From JAJPHW01 sp963799065 (GTDB lineage Bacteria; Acidobacteriota; Terriglobia; Terriglobales; Acidobacteriaceae), in the NCBI GenBank assembly GCA_963799065.1, contig CAWCVJ010000003.1:434001-498000 (forward strand): a stretch of DNA of 64,000 nt, in the 5' to 3' direction. This document shows, piece by piece, positions 15,029 through 24,685 of the stretch. How positions within the stretch are numbered: position 1 is the stretch's first letter; each line of letters begins with the position of its first letter. Below the pieces are notes generated by a model. It ran no database searches. It was not told where the DNA came from and was given only the letters and a program-made list of their open reading frames with translations. A program made the position numbers and the translations under genes.

Positions 15029-17983
15029 ATGGCTCTGATCCCTGGCACGAAACTCGGTCCTTATGAAATCCAGGCTCCGCTCGGAGCCGGCGGCATGGGC
15101 GAAGTGTATCGTGCGCTCGATGCACGCCTGGGTCGCAGCGTAGCGATCAAGATTCTGCCGCCGCATCTCTCCTCGGACGCCGATCTGCGCACCCGTTTTG
15201 AGCAGGAGGCGCGGGCAATTTCCGGCTTGCAGCATCCTCATATTTGCGTGCTGCACGATATTGGCTCGCAAGACGGAATCGTCTTCATGGTGATGGAGTA
15301 CGTCGCCGGAGACACGCTGGACAAGTTGATTCCGGCGGACGGATTGCCCGCCAGCATCGCGCTCAAGTACGCGTTGCAAATCGCCGAAGCGCTGGCTTGC
15401 GCGCACACGGCGGGAATCGTGCATCGCGACGTAAAGCCGTCCAACATCATGGTGGCTGCGACCGGACAAGTGAAGGTTCTCGACTTCGGGCTGGTGAAAC
15501 TGGCAGGGCCTTCCTCGGTAGAAAATGAGCTGGCTACGATGGCGACCACGCCGGGAATGATCGTCGGCACCGCGGCGTACATGTCGCCGGAGCAGGCACA
15601 AGGCAGATTGGTCGACGCTCGCAGCGATGTGTTTTCATTCGGCTCGGTTTTCTACGAGACGCTTACCGGACATAGAGCCTTCGCGGGCAACTCGACAGCA
15701 TCGTTGCTGGCAGCGCTGATTCGCGACGATCCGAAACCGGTGAGCGGATTGCGTCGCGATGTGCCGGCAGAATTGCGGCACATCGTTGACCGCTGCCTGA
15801 AAAAAGATCCGGCGGAACGCTACACTTCCGCGACTGAGTTGGTGCATGAACTGCGAACCGCGCGCGAACTCTTGTTTCCGGAGTCCGGTGCGGCAATGAC
15901 TCCGGCGCGGATCGTGCGCGAAGCCAAACGGCCGCGGGTTCTGATTCCGCTTGTACTGGTTGCGATCGGCATCCTCGCCGGAGGGGTATGGCTGGTGCAG
16001 CATTATCGCGAAGCCCGCTGGGCGCGCGCGTACGCGCTGCCGGAAATCGCCCGCCTTGCGGATGCGGGAAAGTATGGCGACGCATTCGTACTCGCCACGC
16101 GGGCGGAGAAATCGATTGCGGGCGATCCTCAGCTGGCCGCACTTTGGATTACGATTTCCAACTTCTATTCCATCGACTCGCAACCTGAAGGCGCAAAGGT
16201 CTATCGCCGCGTGTATGGAAATCCCGCAGCGCCGTGGGAATCGATTGGCGTTACCCCGATGAAGGATGTTCGTCAGCCGCGGGGCGCCTTCCTTTGGAAG
16301 TTCGAGAAGCCTGGACTGAATCCCGCCTTCCGCCTTACCTACTCTTTGTTTCCGAAATTTGCGCCTCTTGCCGGCGATCACCTCTCGGGCAGCGTCACAC
16401 TTGATGAAGCCGGCAACGCTCCCGCGGGCATGGTGCGGGTTCAGACCGCGAAGTATCCTAAAACGCTGTTCATTCCCGGCTACGAGGCCGCTCCCGAATT
16501 GGCTTTAGGCGATTACTGGATCGATCAATATGAAGTGACCAACCGGCAGTACAAAGCGTTTCTCGATCAGGGCGGATATCAGAAACAACAGTACTGGAAG
16601 CAGAAGTTCTTGAAGGATGGCAAAGAGCTTTCATGGAATGAGGCGATGGCGATGTTTCGCGACGCCGCGGGGCGCGCCGGCCCGAAGGATTGGATTGAAG
16701 GCGATTACCCCAAAGGGCAGGATGATTTTCCAGTGACCGGCATCAGTTGGTACGAAGCCGCCGCCTATGCGGAGTTTGCAGGCAAAAGCCTGCCGACGAT
16801 CTACCACTGGAATCGCGCGGCGGGACCTTTCTATGCGTCGTACATCGTTCAGGCCAGCAACTTTGGCGGCACGGGAGTTTTGCCCGTGGGCAGCAAGCCG
16901 GATATGAGTCCGTGGGGAAATTACGATATGGCGGGGAACGTGAAGGAGTGGATTTGGAACGAGTCCGATCCGGGCAAGCGCTACGTGCTCGGGGGCGCGT
17001 GGGATGAGCCGAATTATATGTTCGTCGATCCCGATGCGCAGTCGGCGTTTCTGCGCGCTTCCAATCTCGGCTTTCGCTGTGTGAAATATATCCAGCCGGA
17101 GGCCGTGCCAGCGGTCGCGATGGCGGCGATGCCGTCTCCGCGGCGGGACTTGCGCAAAGAGAAGCCGGTCTCCGATGAACTATTCAACGCTTATCGCAGT
17201 CTTTACTCGTACGACAAAACTCCGCTGAACGCGACTGTCGAGCGTCTGGACAAGCCCGACGAAGATTGGACAACGGAGAAAGTCACTTACGACGCGGCCT
17301 ATGGCAAGGAGCGCGCCATTCTTTATTTGTATATTCCGAAGAAGAGCAAGCCGCCTTACCAGACCGTAATCTTCTTCCCGGGATCGAATGCGCTGCTTAT
17401 CCGGAATTACTCGATGTACGCGACCAGTTCGCTGGACGCCATCATCAAGAGCGGGCGCGCCGTGATCTATCCCATCTATAAGAGCACCTATGAGCGCGGT
17501 GACGGCATGGAAACCGACGTCGCCGGCACCAGCAGCACCTGGCGGGACCACGTCATTATGTGGGTGAAGGATGCATCGCGCGCCATCGACTACGCCGATA
17601 CTCGCAGTGACCTCGATGCCAACAAGATCGCCTACTACGGTTATAGTTGGGGCGCGGAAATGGGTGCGATCGTACCCGCAGTCGAGCCTAGAATCAAGGT
17701 TTGCGTGCTGGCCCTGGGCGGCCTTGACTTCCAGCATTCGCTGCCCGAGGTGGATGTGGTGAACTTTGTGTCCCACGTGAAGCAACCCACGCTCATGCTC
17801 AACGGTAAATACGATTTCTTCTTTCCGGTAGAGTCGACGCAGGAGCCGTTCTACAACCTGCTGGGATCGAAAAAGGATCAGAAGAAACATCTGCTGTATG
17901 ACACCAGCCACAACATTCCGCGGAATGAGTTGATCAAAGAAACGCTGAACTGGCTGGATGAGTATTTGGGGCCAGTGAATTAG
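15029..17983 (+). CDS. Ser/Thr protein kinase fused to an FGE/sulfatase-modifying domain and an alpha/beta hydrolase
   Basis: The 984-residue protein joins three parts. Residues 11-280 form a Hanks-type kinase: glycine loop GAGGMGEVY, K41, HRD with D134, DFG with D152 and SPEQ at 186-189. One membrane segment (304-324) follows. Residues about 490-690 resemble the formylglycine-generating/EgtB/PvdO fold (YWIDQYEVTNRQYKAFL, GISWYEAAAYAEFAGK, GNVKEWIWN, LGFRCVK). The last 250 residues are an alpha/beta hydrolase with S873 in GYSWG, D929 and H961. The kinase is cytosolic and the other parts probably periplasmic. ATG at 15029 is chosen because the kinase fold starts there. The function is inferred as signal-linked hydrolysis; the substrate is unknown. 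Confidence 0.9.
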   Translation: MALIPGTKLGPYEIQAPLGAGGMGEVYRALDARLGRSVAIKILPPHLSSDADLRTRFEQEARAISGLQHPHICVLHDIGSQDGIVFMVMEYVAGDTLDKLIPADGLPASIALKYALQIAEALACAHTAGIVHRDVKPSNIMVAATGQVKVLDFGLVKLAGPSSVENELATMATTPGMIVGTAAYMSPEQAQGRLVDARSDVFSFGSVFYETLTGHRAFAGNSTASLLAALIRDDPKPVSGLRRDVPAELRHIVDRCLKKDPAERYTSATELVHELRTARELLFPESGAAMTPARIVREAKRPRVLIPLVLVAIGILAGGVWLVQHYREARWARAYALPEIARLADAGKYGDAFVLATRAEKSIAGDPQLAALWITISNFYSIDSQPEGAKVYRRVYGNPAAPWESIGVTPMKDVRQPRGAFLWKFEKPGLNPAFRLTYSLFPKFAPLAGDHLSGSVTLDEAGNAPAGMVRVQTAKYPKTLFIPGYEAAPELALGDYWIDQYEVTNRQYKAFLDQGGYQKQQYWKQKFLKDGKELSWNEAMAMFRDAAGRAGPKDWIEGDYPKGQDDFPVTGISWYEAAAYAEFAGKSLPTIYHWNRAAGPFYASYIVQASNFGGTGVLPVGSKPDMSPWGNYDMAGNVKEWIWNESDPGKRYVLGGAWDEPNYMFVDPDAQSAFLRASNLGFRCVKYIQPEAVPAVAMAAMPSPRRDLRKEKPVSDELFNAYRSLYSYDKTPLNATVERLDKPDEDWTTEKVTYDAAYGKERAILYLYIPKKSKPPYQTVIFFPGSNALLIRNYSMYATSSLDAIIKSGRAVIYPIYKSTYERGDGMETDVAGTSSTWRDHVIMWVKDASRAIDYADTRSDLDANKIAYYGYSWGAEMGAIVPAVEPRIKVCVLALGGLDFQHSLPEVDVVNFVSHVKQPTLMLNGKYDFFFPVESTQEPFYNLLGSKKDQKKHLLYDTSHNIPRNELIKETLNWLDEYLGPVN

Positions 17984-18104
17984 TTTGTACCTGTCCCCCT
18001 GAAAGAAGCGCGGGTTATCCCGCACGACGGGAAGATTCCTTATTTTTCCGTAACTCCGCTTACCTCTGCGCCGTAACGCCGTCTGATCACCGGAGGCCAG
18101 AGCT

Positions 18105-18884
18105 ATGTCTATCAGAACTTGTCCGTTGACCATCCTTATGATCACCCTCGCGGCATCGGCGGCATGGGCGCAAGATGCCGGGCAAGGCAAAGACTTTCAT
18201 TGGAAGGGAAAGCTGTCGGCCGAAAACGTCGTCTTTATCAAGAACGTCAGCGGAGCCATCGACGCCGAAGTGTCGACGGGCGACGAGGTCGAGCTCACAG
18301 CGGAAAAAAGCGGCGATGAGGCCGATCAGGTCAAGATTCAGATGGTGCAACTGAACGACGGCATCATGTTTTGTCCCGTGCATCAGGGATGGTTCAACGA
18401 ACACTGCGATGGATCACACTCGCTCGGCAGTCACGGGAACCGGCTGAAAGTGCACTTCATCATCAGGCTGCCGGAGAATCTGCGTTTTATCGCCGAGAAT
18501 GTGAACGGAGAAATCCGGGCCGACAATCTTGGCCGCTTCGTGAAAGCGAGTTCGGTGAACGGCAAGATTCAAGTCTCGACCAAGGCGTGGGCGGAGTTGA
18601 ATTCGGTGAACGGGAGCCTCGAAGCCCGCATGGGACGCTCGGATTGGCAGGGCACGCTTAAGTTGGAAACCGTGAATGGATCGATCTCCGTCGAACTGCC
18701 CAGCGAGACCAACGCCGACGTGGAGTTCGCTTCGGTGAATGGACATCTGCGCACCGAGTTCCCGCTCACGACTCAGGGCAGCATCGACCGCCATTCCATC
18801 AAAGGCGAAATCGGCACGGGTGGGCGCGAACTGAGAGTCGAAACCGTGAACGGCAGCGTAGAAATCAAGCGCGCCTCGTTATAG
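18105..18884 (+). CDS. Exported DUF4097-like beta-helical repeat protein
   Basis: The 259-residue protein has a signal peptide (MSIRTCPLTILMITLAASAA, cleavage likely after AWA at 22). From residue 125 on it contains repeated SVNG/TVNG turns (VNGEIRA, SVNGKIQV, SVNGSLEA, TVNGSISV, SVNGHLRT, TVNGSVEI), the mark of DUF4097-type right-handed beta-helix repeats. It is exported to the periplasm or surface. The family often accompanies anti-sigma factors or lies alone; no function is assigned. Start is ATG with GGAGG upstream. It lies 121 bases after the kinase fusion gene in the same direction. Confidence 0.78.
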   Translation: MSIRTCPLTILMITLAASAAWAQDAGQGKDFHWKGKLSAENVVFIKNVSGAIDAEVSTGDEVELTAEKSGDEADQVKIQMVQLNDGIMFCPVHQGWFNEHCDGSHSLGSHGNRLKVHFIIRLPENLRFIAENVNGEIRADNLGRFVKASSVNGKIQVSTKAWAELNSVNGSLEARMGRSDWQGTLKLETVNGSISVELPSETNADVEFASVNGHLRTEFPLTTQGSIDRHSIKGEIGTGGRELRVETVNGSVEIKRASL

Positions 18885-19003
18885 GCGAGCCGACTGTGTA
18901 CGCGCGAGCCCTTCGGCTTCGTTTAGGGCATGCCCGCTCGTACTTACGATGAAGCTTGCCCTCCGGGGACGCCAGAGTTGCGTATCATCGAGCCAAAGGC
19001 GAA

Positions 19004-19798
19004 ATGGTGCGCTGCGCGGACATGATGGGCAAAGACAAGTTCCTGGACTTTTACGAGAATCTCGCCGAGCACTATCACCTCATCTTCGACGATTGGGACC
19101 GTGCTATCGAGCGGCAGGCAAGCGTATTGAATCCGCTGCTGTCATCTCTGTTACCGAATCCTTCGCTCAAGATTCTGGATTGTGCGTGCGGCATCGGAAC
19201 ACAGGTGATTGGATTCGCAAAAGCTGGGCATCAGGTTGTGGGTTCGGACTTGAGCCTCGCTGCGATCACTCGAGCCAGACGTGAAGCGGCGTTGCGCGGA
19301 CTCGACATTCGGTTTTACGTTTCGGACATGACTTCTTTAAGTGAGATCTCCGAAACCGATTTTGACGTCGTGACAGCCATCGACAATGCTTTGCCGCACC
19401 TGACTGCGGCTGAACTTTCGCAAGCGCTGCGAGCGCTCCGGACAAAACTCAATCCCGGCGGTGTCTTCCTCGCGTCCATACGGGATTATGATCGGATCGT
19501 TGCTCAAAAGCCGACGACGCAAGAGCCGGCGTTCCATGGCGAGGCGGGAGAACGCCGGATCGTTCATCAAGTCTGGGATTGGATCGACGGTGAGCACTAT
19601 CTCGTTCACCTCTATATCACGGCGCTGTCGGGAGGCAGATGGCAAAATCACCATTTCGTCTCCAGATACCGTAGTCTGTCGCGCGACGCGCTTTCCGCTT
19701 CTTTGCGAGAATCCGGCTTCGAACAGATACGTTGGCTGATGCCGGATGAGAGCGGGTTCTACCAGCCATTAGTGGTGGCGAGGAAAGCGTCGAAGTAG
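19004..19798 (+). CDS. Class I SAM-dependent methyltransferase
   Basis: The 264-residue protein has the Rossmann-type motif I ILDCACGIGTQ (57-67), GSDLS at the end of strand 2 and AIDNALPHL at the motif IV position. The segment YENLAEHYHLIFDDW near the start is typical of small-molecule methyltransferases of the Methyltransf_25 group, some of which act on glycine or sarcosine. The exact substrate is unknown. An upstream TTG at 18956 would add 16 residues; ATG codons at 19004, 19022 and 19025 are more likely. It converges on the SDR gene. Confidence 0.75.
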   Translation: MVRCADMMGKDKFLDFYENLAEHYHLIFDDWDRAIERQASVLNPLLSSLLPNPSLKILDCACGIGTQVIGFAKAGHQVVGSDLSLAAITRARREAALRGLDIRFYVSDMTSLSEISETDFDVVTAIDNALPHLTAAELSQALRALRTKLNPGGVFLASIRDYDRIVAQKPTTQEPAFHGEAGERRIVHQVWDWIDGEHYLVHLYITALSGGRWQNHHFVSRYRSLSRDALSASLRESGFEQIRWLMPDESGFYQPLVVARKASK

Positions 19799-19818
19799 CA
19801 CTCATTGCAAAGCGTCGC

Positions 19819-20586
19819 CTACAAGCTGCCGGCATTGCGAATCATTCCGCCATCGACGAAAAATGTTCCGCCGGTGCAATAGGCGGCTGCGTCCGATGCG
19901 AGGAACACGGCCAGCGCGGCGACTTCTTCCGGCTTGCCCCAGCGGCCGAGAGGGATCTGGGCCATAAGCTGGGCCTCGATTTTCGGATCGGACTCGACAT
20001 CTTTATCGATGGGCGTGTAGATCGCACCGGGTGCGATGTTATTCACCGTGATCTTGTGCGGTGCGAGTTCGACGGCGATGGTCCGCATTAACATGCGCAG
20101 TCCGCCTTTGGCCGCGCAGTAGGGAGCGTTGGTAGGCATTGGGAGGTCTTCGTGAACCGACGAAATGTTGATGATTCGTCCACCGCCGCTTTGACGAATC
20201 ATCGCGTTGGCCGCCGCCTTCGCGCATAGAAAGGGCCCGGTCAAATCGACGGCAATCACTTTCTGCCACAGCTCGAACGGAAACTCGACGAACGGATGTT
20301 TGAACTCGATGCCCGCATTGTTGACCAAAATATCGAGGCGTCCGAACGTGGCGACGGTTTTCTGGACGAGCGCATCGACCTGTTCGGGATTCGACACATC
20401 CGCCGCAACCGCCAGCGCTTTGCCGCCCGCCTTCTGAATGGATTGCACCGCGGCATGGGCCAGCTCGGCGTGCCCGACATAATCAATCACAACAGACGCG
20501 CCCTCTTTTGCGAAGGCGTTGGCGATAGCATTGCCGATTCCGGTGGCGGCTCCGGTTACGATGGCGACTTTGCTTTGTAGATGCAT
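19819..20586 (-). CDS. Short-chain dehydrogenase/reductase (SDR)
   Basis: The 255-residue protein is a classical SDR that uses NAD(P)H. It has TGAATGIG (11-18) for cofactor binding, NNAG (89-92), and the catalytic S143, Y156 and K160 in YCAAK. The C-terminal part AAYCTGGTFFVDGGM is typical of 3-oxoacyl-ACP reductase or glucose 1-dehydrogenase relatives; which of these is not decided by sequence alone. The ATG at 20586 is chosen because the fold starts at MHLQSKVAIVTG, and the upstream extension is not protein-like. It is divergent from the MFS gene. Confidence 0.88.
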   Translation of the reverse strand: MHLQSKVAIVTGAATGIGNAIANAFAKEGASVVIDYVGHAELAHAAVQSIQKAGGKALAVAADVSNPEQVDALVQKTVATFGRLDILVNNAGIEFKHPFVEFPFELWQKVIAVDLTGPFLCAKAAANAMIRQSGGGRIINISSVHEDLPMPTNAPYCAAKGGLRMLMRTIAVELAPHKITVNNIAPGAIYTPIDKDVESDPKIEAQLMAQIPLGRWGKPEEVAALAVFLASDAAAYCTGGTFFVDGGMIRNAGSL

Positions 20587-20713
20587 GGTGGAGTGGATAC
20601 CTTTCACGATCAAGAAATTACAGCTTACTAGATGCGCTTCCGCCGGGTGTGTTAACACGAGTTGAAGATTTTCTCGATTCCGGCCGACCGTAATACCATC
20701 TAAGGACTCACTC

Positions 20714-21898
20714 ATGCCGACCGCGAGCGCTCCAACCCAACCTGCGGAATCGTCCGCGACTGCGGTGGTATTTGCGCACCTGGACTTCGTGCTGTCCGGC
20801 GTGGTGATGACGTTGCTGGGGCCGATGTTGCCGATCCTGGCGGCGAAGTGGGCCCTGACCGACTCTCAGGCAGGATATTTTTTCATCGGACAGTGGGTGG
20901 TCTCGATCGCAGGTATGTTGTCCACGGGCTGGCTGGTACGCCGCTTCGGCTATCGAATCACCTTGCTCGCGGGCTTGTTACTCATGGCCATAGGCATTGC
21001 CGCACTCACTCAGCCCTATTGGACCTTGGGACTTGCCGCCGTCTGCGTCTTCGGCCTGGGCACCGGACTGACAACGCCAACCGCCAATTTGCTGGTCGGC
21101 GCGGCCAATCCGACCCATCGCGCGTCGGCGGTAACATTTTTAAATGCCTCATGGGGCATCGGCGCGACGGCATGTCCTTTTCTCGTGGCAGCGTTTCAGC
21201 GTAGCCAACACACAGCGGAATTTCTTTTTGGATTGGCCATCGCCCTAGGATTGCTAGCCGCTGCCATGGCCCTGTCGCATTTCGCCGTCGATGGAAGAGT
21301 CGCAGCTTCGCATGAGGCGGCGCAGAACGTCGACGGCATCTGGAACAAACCCCTCACGCTGGCCGTTGCCGCGCTCTTCTTCACATATGTCGGAACGGAA
21401 ACCAGCATCGGAGGCTGGGTCGCATCCTACGCGCATCGCATTGACGCGAGCCCCGGCAGTTCCTGGGCCATCGCGCCGTCATTCTTCTGGGGCGCTGTTC
21501 TGGCGGGACGGATCTTCGGCGCCTTCGTTTTGCGTCAGATCCCCGAAATCCGAGTCGCCGGAGTGGGCGTAGCTCTCGCCGCACTGGGCGTACTCACGAT
21601 TCTCGCCGCCAAAGACATTCACGTAATTCTGATCGGCACGACCATCGCCGGACTTGGCCTGTCGTCCGTCTATCCCATTAACGTGTCTCTGCTCGAAGAA
21701 TGGTTCGGCGGCGCGCTTGCGGTCGTAAGTGGCGTCATTTTTTCGCTGGGAAATCTCGGCGGCGCAGTGCTGCCCTGGGCAGTCGGCGCAATCTCCACCC
21801 ACTTCGGCGGATTGCGCGCAGGCTTCCTCGTGCCCTTGGCGGGCGCGGCCTTCATGCTCGCCTTCTATTTCTTTCATTCCAAAGCGCGAGTAAACTAA
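20714..21898 (+). CDS. Major facilitator superfamily transporter
   Basis: The 394-residue protein has about twelve membrane segments and the MFS loop between segments 2 and 3 (GWLVRRFGYR, residues 76-85). The second half resembles the fucose permease-type group (LGLSSVYPINVSLLEEWFGG). It moves a small solute across the inner membrane; the substrate is unknown. leuC starts 12 bases after its stop, so it is probably in one operon with leuCD and might move a related organic acid, which is inference. Confidence 0.82.
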   Translation: MPTASAPTQPAESSATAVVFAHLDFVLSGVVMTLLGPMLPILAAKWALTDSQAGYFFIGQWVVSIAGMLSTGWLVRRFGYRITLLAGLLLMAIGIAALTQPYWTLGLAAVCVFGLGTGLTTPTANLLVGAANPTHRASAVTFLNASWGIGATACPFLVAAFQRSQHTAEFLFGLAIALGLLAAAMALSHFAVDGRVAASHEAAQNVDGIWNKPLTLAVAALFFTYVGTETSIGGWVASYAHRIDASPGSSWAIAPSFFWGAVLAGRIFGAFVLRQIPEIRVAGVGVALAALGVLTILAAKDIHVILIGTTIAGLGLSSVYPINVSLLEEWFGGALAVVSGVIFSLGNLGGAVLPWAVGAISTHFGGLRAGFLVPLAGAAFMLAFYFFHSKARVN

Positions 21899-21910
21899 GA
21901 CCATCTCCTG

Positions 21911-23323
21911 ATGGCTGCGAAGCGCACTCTCTTTCAGAAAATCTGGGACGATCACATCGTCACCGCCGAAGCTGGCGCCCTGCCTTTGCTCTATATCGAT
22001 TTGCATCTGGTGCATGAGGTAACGTCCCCGCAGGCGTTTGACGGTTTGCGGCTCGCGGGACGTAAAGTGCGCCAGCCGAAACGTACCATCGCAACCGTCG
22101 ACCACAACATTCCCACAGAGCCGCGCGGGACTCCGATCACCGACCTCATTGCGGCCCGCCAGATTGAAGCGCTGCAGAACAATTGCGCGGAGTTCGAGGT
22201 CCCACTCTTCGACATGAATTCTCCAGATCAGGGAATTGTGCACGTCATCGGTCCGGAACTTGGACTGACGCAACCCGGCATGACCATCGTCTGCGGCGAC
22301 AGCCACACCAGTACGCACGGTGCGTTCGGCGCGCTCGCGTTCGGCATCGGGACCTCCGAAGTTGAACATGTTCTGGCGACGCAGTGCCTGCCGCAACGCG
22401 CGCCGCGCACCATGTTCATCGATTGCAAAGGCAAGTTGAGCACAGGCGTCACCGCGAAAGACCTTGCCCTCGGCATCATCGGCAAGATCGGGACCGATGG
22501 CGCAACAGGACACGTCATCGAATACGGCGGCGAAGCCGTGCGTGCGCTTTCGATGGAAGGCCGGATGACGCTGTGCAACATGAGCATCGAGTCGGGTGCG
22601 CGCGCGGGAATGGTCGCGCCCGACGAAACAACTTTTGCGTATGTGAAGGGTCGGCGTTACGCTCCGTCAGGGGCGGGATGGGATGGAGCCCTGGCGAAGT
22701 GGAAGACGTTACCGTCCGACGATGGTGCGGTATTCGATACAAGAATAGAAATCGATGCAGCGGCACTTCCGCCTTATGTCACATGGGGGACGAATCCGGG
22801 AATGGTCGCGCCTATCGATGGTCGCGTTCCCACACTCGACGACTGGTCGAGCGACGCCGAGCGCCAAGCGGCGGCGCGCATGTTCGAATACATGGGACTG
22901 GATCCCGGCGTGGCGTTGCAGAATATCGAAGTGAATCGCGTCTTCATTGGGTCGTGCACCAACTCGCGCCTCGAAGATTTGAGAGCTGCCGCGAAAGTCG
23001 CGCAGGGCTATCACGCATCGTCGAAGGTTCGAGCGATGGTCGTGCCCGGATCGCAAGCGGTGAAAAAGTTGGCGGAGGCAGAAGGCATCGACCGCATTTT
23101 CAAAGAAGCTGGATTTGAATGGCGGGAATCAGGCTGTTCGATGTGTCTGGGAATGAATCCCGACATCCTGCAACCGGGCGAGCGCTGCGCCTCGACCAGC
23201 AATCGAAACTTCGAAGGCCGCCAGGGACGCGGCGGCAGGACGCACTTGGTAAGTCCCGCAATGGCCGCGGCGGCTGCGATCACCGGCCACTTCACCGACG
23301 TTCGCGACTGGGATTTCCGCTAG
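21911..23323 (+). CDS. leuC: 3-isopropylmalate dehydratase large subunit
   Basis: The 470-residue subunit of isopropylmalate isomerase converts 2- to 3-isopropylmalate in leucine synthesis. The [4Fe-4S] cysteines are C349 in IGSCTNSR, and C409 and C412 in GCSMCLGMNPD. The length (about 466 in E. coli) and GDSHTSTHGAFGALAFGIGTSEVEHVLATQ block fit the proteobacterial-type LeuC. leuD follows eight bases after the stop. leuA and leuB are not in the window. The first residues KRTLFQKIWDDH are canonical. Confidence 0.96.
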   Translation: MAAKRTLFQKIWDDHIVTAEAGALPLLYIDLHLVHEVTSPQAFDGLRLAGRKVRQPKRTIATVDHNIPTEPRGTPITDLIAARQIEALQNNCAEFEVPLFDMNSPDQGIVHVIGPELGLTQPGMTIVCGDSHTSTHGAFGALAFGIGTSEVEHVLATQCLPQRAPRTMFIDCKGKLSTGVTAKDLALGIIGKIGTDGATGHVIEYGGEAVRALSMEGRMTLCNMSIESGARAGMVAPDETTFAYVKGRRYAPSGAGWDGALAKWKTLPSDDGAVFDTRIEIDAAALPPYVTWGTNPGMVAPIDGRVPTLDDWSSDAERQAAARMFEYMGLDPGVALQNIEVNRVFIGSCTNSRLEDLRAAAKVAQGYHASSKVRAMVVPGSQAVKKLAEAEGIDRIFKEAGFEWRESGCSMCLGMNPDILQPGERCASTSNRNFEGRQGRGGRTHLVSPAMAAAAAITGHFTDVRDWDFR

Positions 23324-23331
23324 GAAAACAT

Positions 23332-23922
23332 ATGCAGCCATTCCGACAGCATCGCGGCAAAGTTGTTCCACTCATGCGGGCGAATGTGGACACCGATCAG
23401 ATCATCCCGAAACAATTCCTGAAACGCATCGAGCGCACAGGTTTCGGAGAATTTCTGTTTTACGATTGGCGACGCACCAGCGAAGGCCAACTCGATCCTG
23501 AGTTCGCGCTGAATCGGGAACGCTTTCGTAATGCATCAATTCTGCTGGCTGGCAAGAACTTCGGCTGCGGCTCGTCTCGTGAACACGCCGTCTGGGCACT
23601 GCAAGATTTCGGCTTTCGCGCCGTGATCGCTCCCAGCTTCGCGGATATCTTCGCCAACAACTGCCTGCAGAATGGCGTACTGACGGTTGTTCTGACGGAA
23701 GAGCAGGTCGCACAATTGGCGGAACGCGCTGAGACAAGGCCGGAGTATCAAGTCGCGATCGATTTGGAGCAACTGGCGGTCAGCGACGATTTCGGATTTT
23801 CTGCGGCATTTCGATTGGAAGAAACCTCGCGTCATCGGCTTCTGCACGGCTTGGACGACATCGGGCTGACTTTGCAGCATGAGGCGGAAATCACTGCATA
23901 CGAAGCTGCGCATCCCCGCTAA
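23332..23922 (+). CDS. leuD: 3-isopropylmalate dehydratase small subunit
   Basis: The 196-residue small subunit completes the swivelling domain of isopropylmalate isomerase with LeuC. It has VDTDQIIPKQFLK near the start and GKNFGCGSSREHAVWAL, which forms part of the active site. The ATG at 23332 is used since the frame upstream runs over leuC and gives no family match. GGAAAA precedes it. Length matches the family (about 200). leuC-leuD overlap closely as an operon, in the usual order. Confidence 0.95.
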   Translation: MQPFRQHRGKVVPLMRANVDTDQIIPKQFLKRIERTGFGEFLFYDWRRTSEGQLDPEFALNRERFRNASILLAGKNFGCGSSREHAVWALQDFGFRAVIAPSFADIFANNCLQNGVLTVVLTEEQVAQLAERAETRPEYQVAIDLEQLAVSDDFGFSAAFRLEETSRHRLLHGLDDIGLTLQHEAEITAYEAAHPR

Positions 23923-23957
23923 CCTACGCACGGGCAGGACGACATCGCCACCATTTT

Positions 23958-23975
23958 CAGTTAACTGCGCTTAAC
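23958..23975 (+). promoter_or_regulatory. MntR-type operator upstream of mntR
   Basis: CAGTTAACTGCGCTTAAC lies just upstream of a TATAAT (-10, 23981-23986). It matches 15 of 18 bases with the sequence at 24686-24703 before the Nramp gene, and contains an inverted TTAA-N6-TTAA. Shared motifs before a DtxR/MntR regulator and its transporter suggest a common operator. The ATG is only nine bases from the -10, so the messenger is probably leaderless. Confidence 0.65.
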
Positions 23976-23994
23976 ACTCGTATAATCCTATTGG

Positions 23995-24675
23995 ATGATT
24001 ACCGTATCCAAGGAAGACTACCTCAAAGCAATCCTGGAAGCGGAGAGCGAAGGGGAGTCCGTGATCTCCGCGACCCTGGCTCATTGGCTGGCCGTGTCTC
24101 CGCCCGCAGTTACCATGGCGCTGCGGCGACTGAAGAAAGATTCTCTGGTCCGGGTCCAGAAAGATGGGCAAGTCGCATTGACCGCGTCCGGCCGCAAGAT
24201 CGCGCGCAAACTTACGCTGCGGCACCATCTGATCGAACGCATGTTAACCGAACTTTTTGGCATGGAGTGGTACAAGGTGCATGACGAAGCCGAGCGCCTG
24301 GAGCATGCCGTCTCGCCGGATTTCGAAGCCAAACTACTCGCCAAGCTGGGGCGCGACGGGGCCTGTCCACACGGAAACCTGAGCGAGATGGAGAGTCCAG
24401 CCAGTCGGCGGCGGCGCGGACTGGTACTTCTCGCGTTAGCCGAGGCGGGCCAGAGCTATCTGGTCAGCGGAATCTACGAGCGGGACCGGCACCTGCTCGA
24501 GTTTCTCGAACATCGCGGTGTACGCCCGGGAGCACGATTGCAAGTCACGCGCCGCAATTACGACCAGACGCTGACACTAAAAACCGACGCCGGAGACATC
24601 TCGCTGGGCCTGCCCGCGGCGCAGAAAGTCTGGGTTCGCTCGGCTGAACCGCTCTCCAAATTTCGCCCCCACTAG
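23995..24675 (+). CDS. DtxR/MntR family metal-dependent regulator
   Basis: The 226-residue protein has a winged helix at the start (EDYLKAIL, SPPAVTMALRRLKKDSLV), a dimerisation domain with the metal ligands and a C-terminal FeoA/SH3-like domain (about 150-222). H78, E100, E103 and H104 (in AERLEH) correspond to H77, E99, E102 and H103 of B. subtilis MntR, with D8 also kept. The Glu at 103, where DtxR has a Cys, points to a manganese sensor. It would repress itself and the Nramp gene downstream when metal is plentiful. Confidence 0.88.
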   Translation: MITVSKEDYLKAILEAESEGESVISATLAHWLAVSPPAVTMALRRLKKDSLVRVQKDGQVALTASGRKIARKLTLRHHLIERMLTELFGMEWYKVHDEAERLEHAVSPDFEAKLLAKLGRDGACPHGNLSEMESPASRRRRGLVLLALAEAGQSYLVSGIYERDRHLLEFLEHRGVRPGARLQVTRRNYDQTLTLKTDAGDISLGLPAAQKVWVRSAEPLSKFRPH

Positions 24676-24685
24676 CGCTCAAATA

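Noticed and set aside
18010..18023. GCGGG-TTAT-CCCGC hairpin after the kinase fusion gene
   Set aside because: The stem is only five pairs and no T-run follows, so it was not called a terminator.
23119..23331. N-terminal extension of leuD
   Set aside because: The frame overlaps leuC and is not LeuD-like; the ATG at 23332 fits the family.
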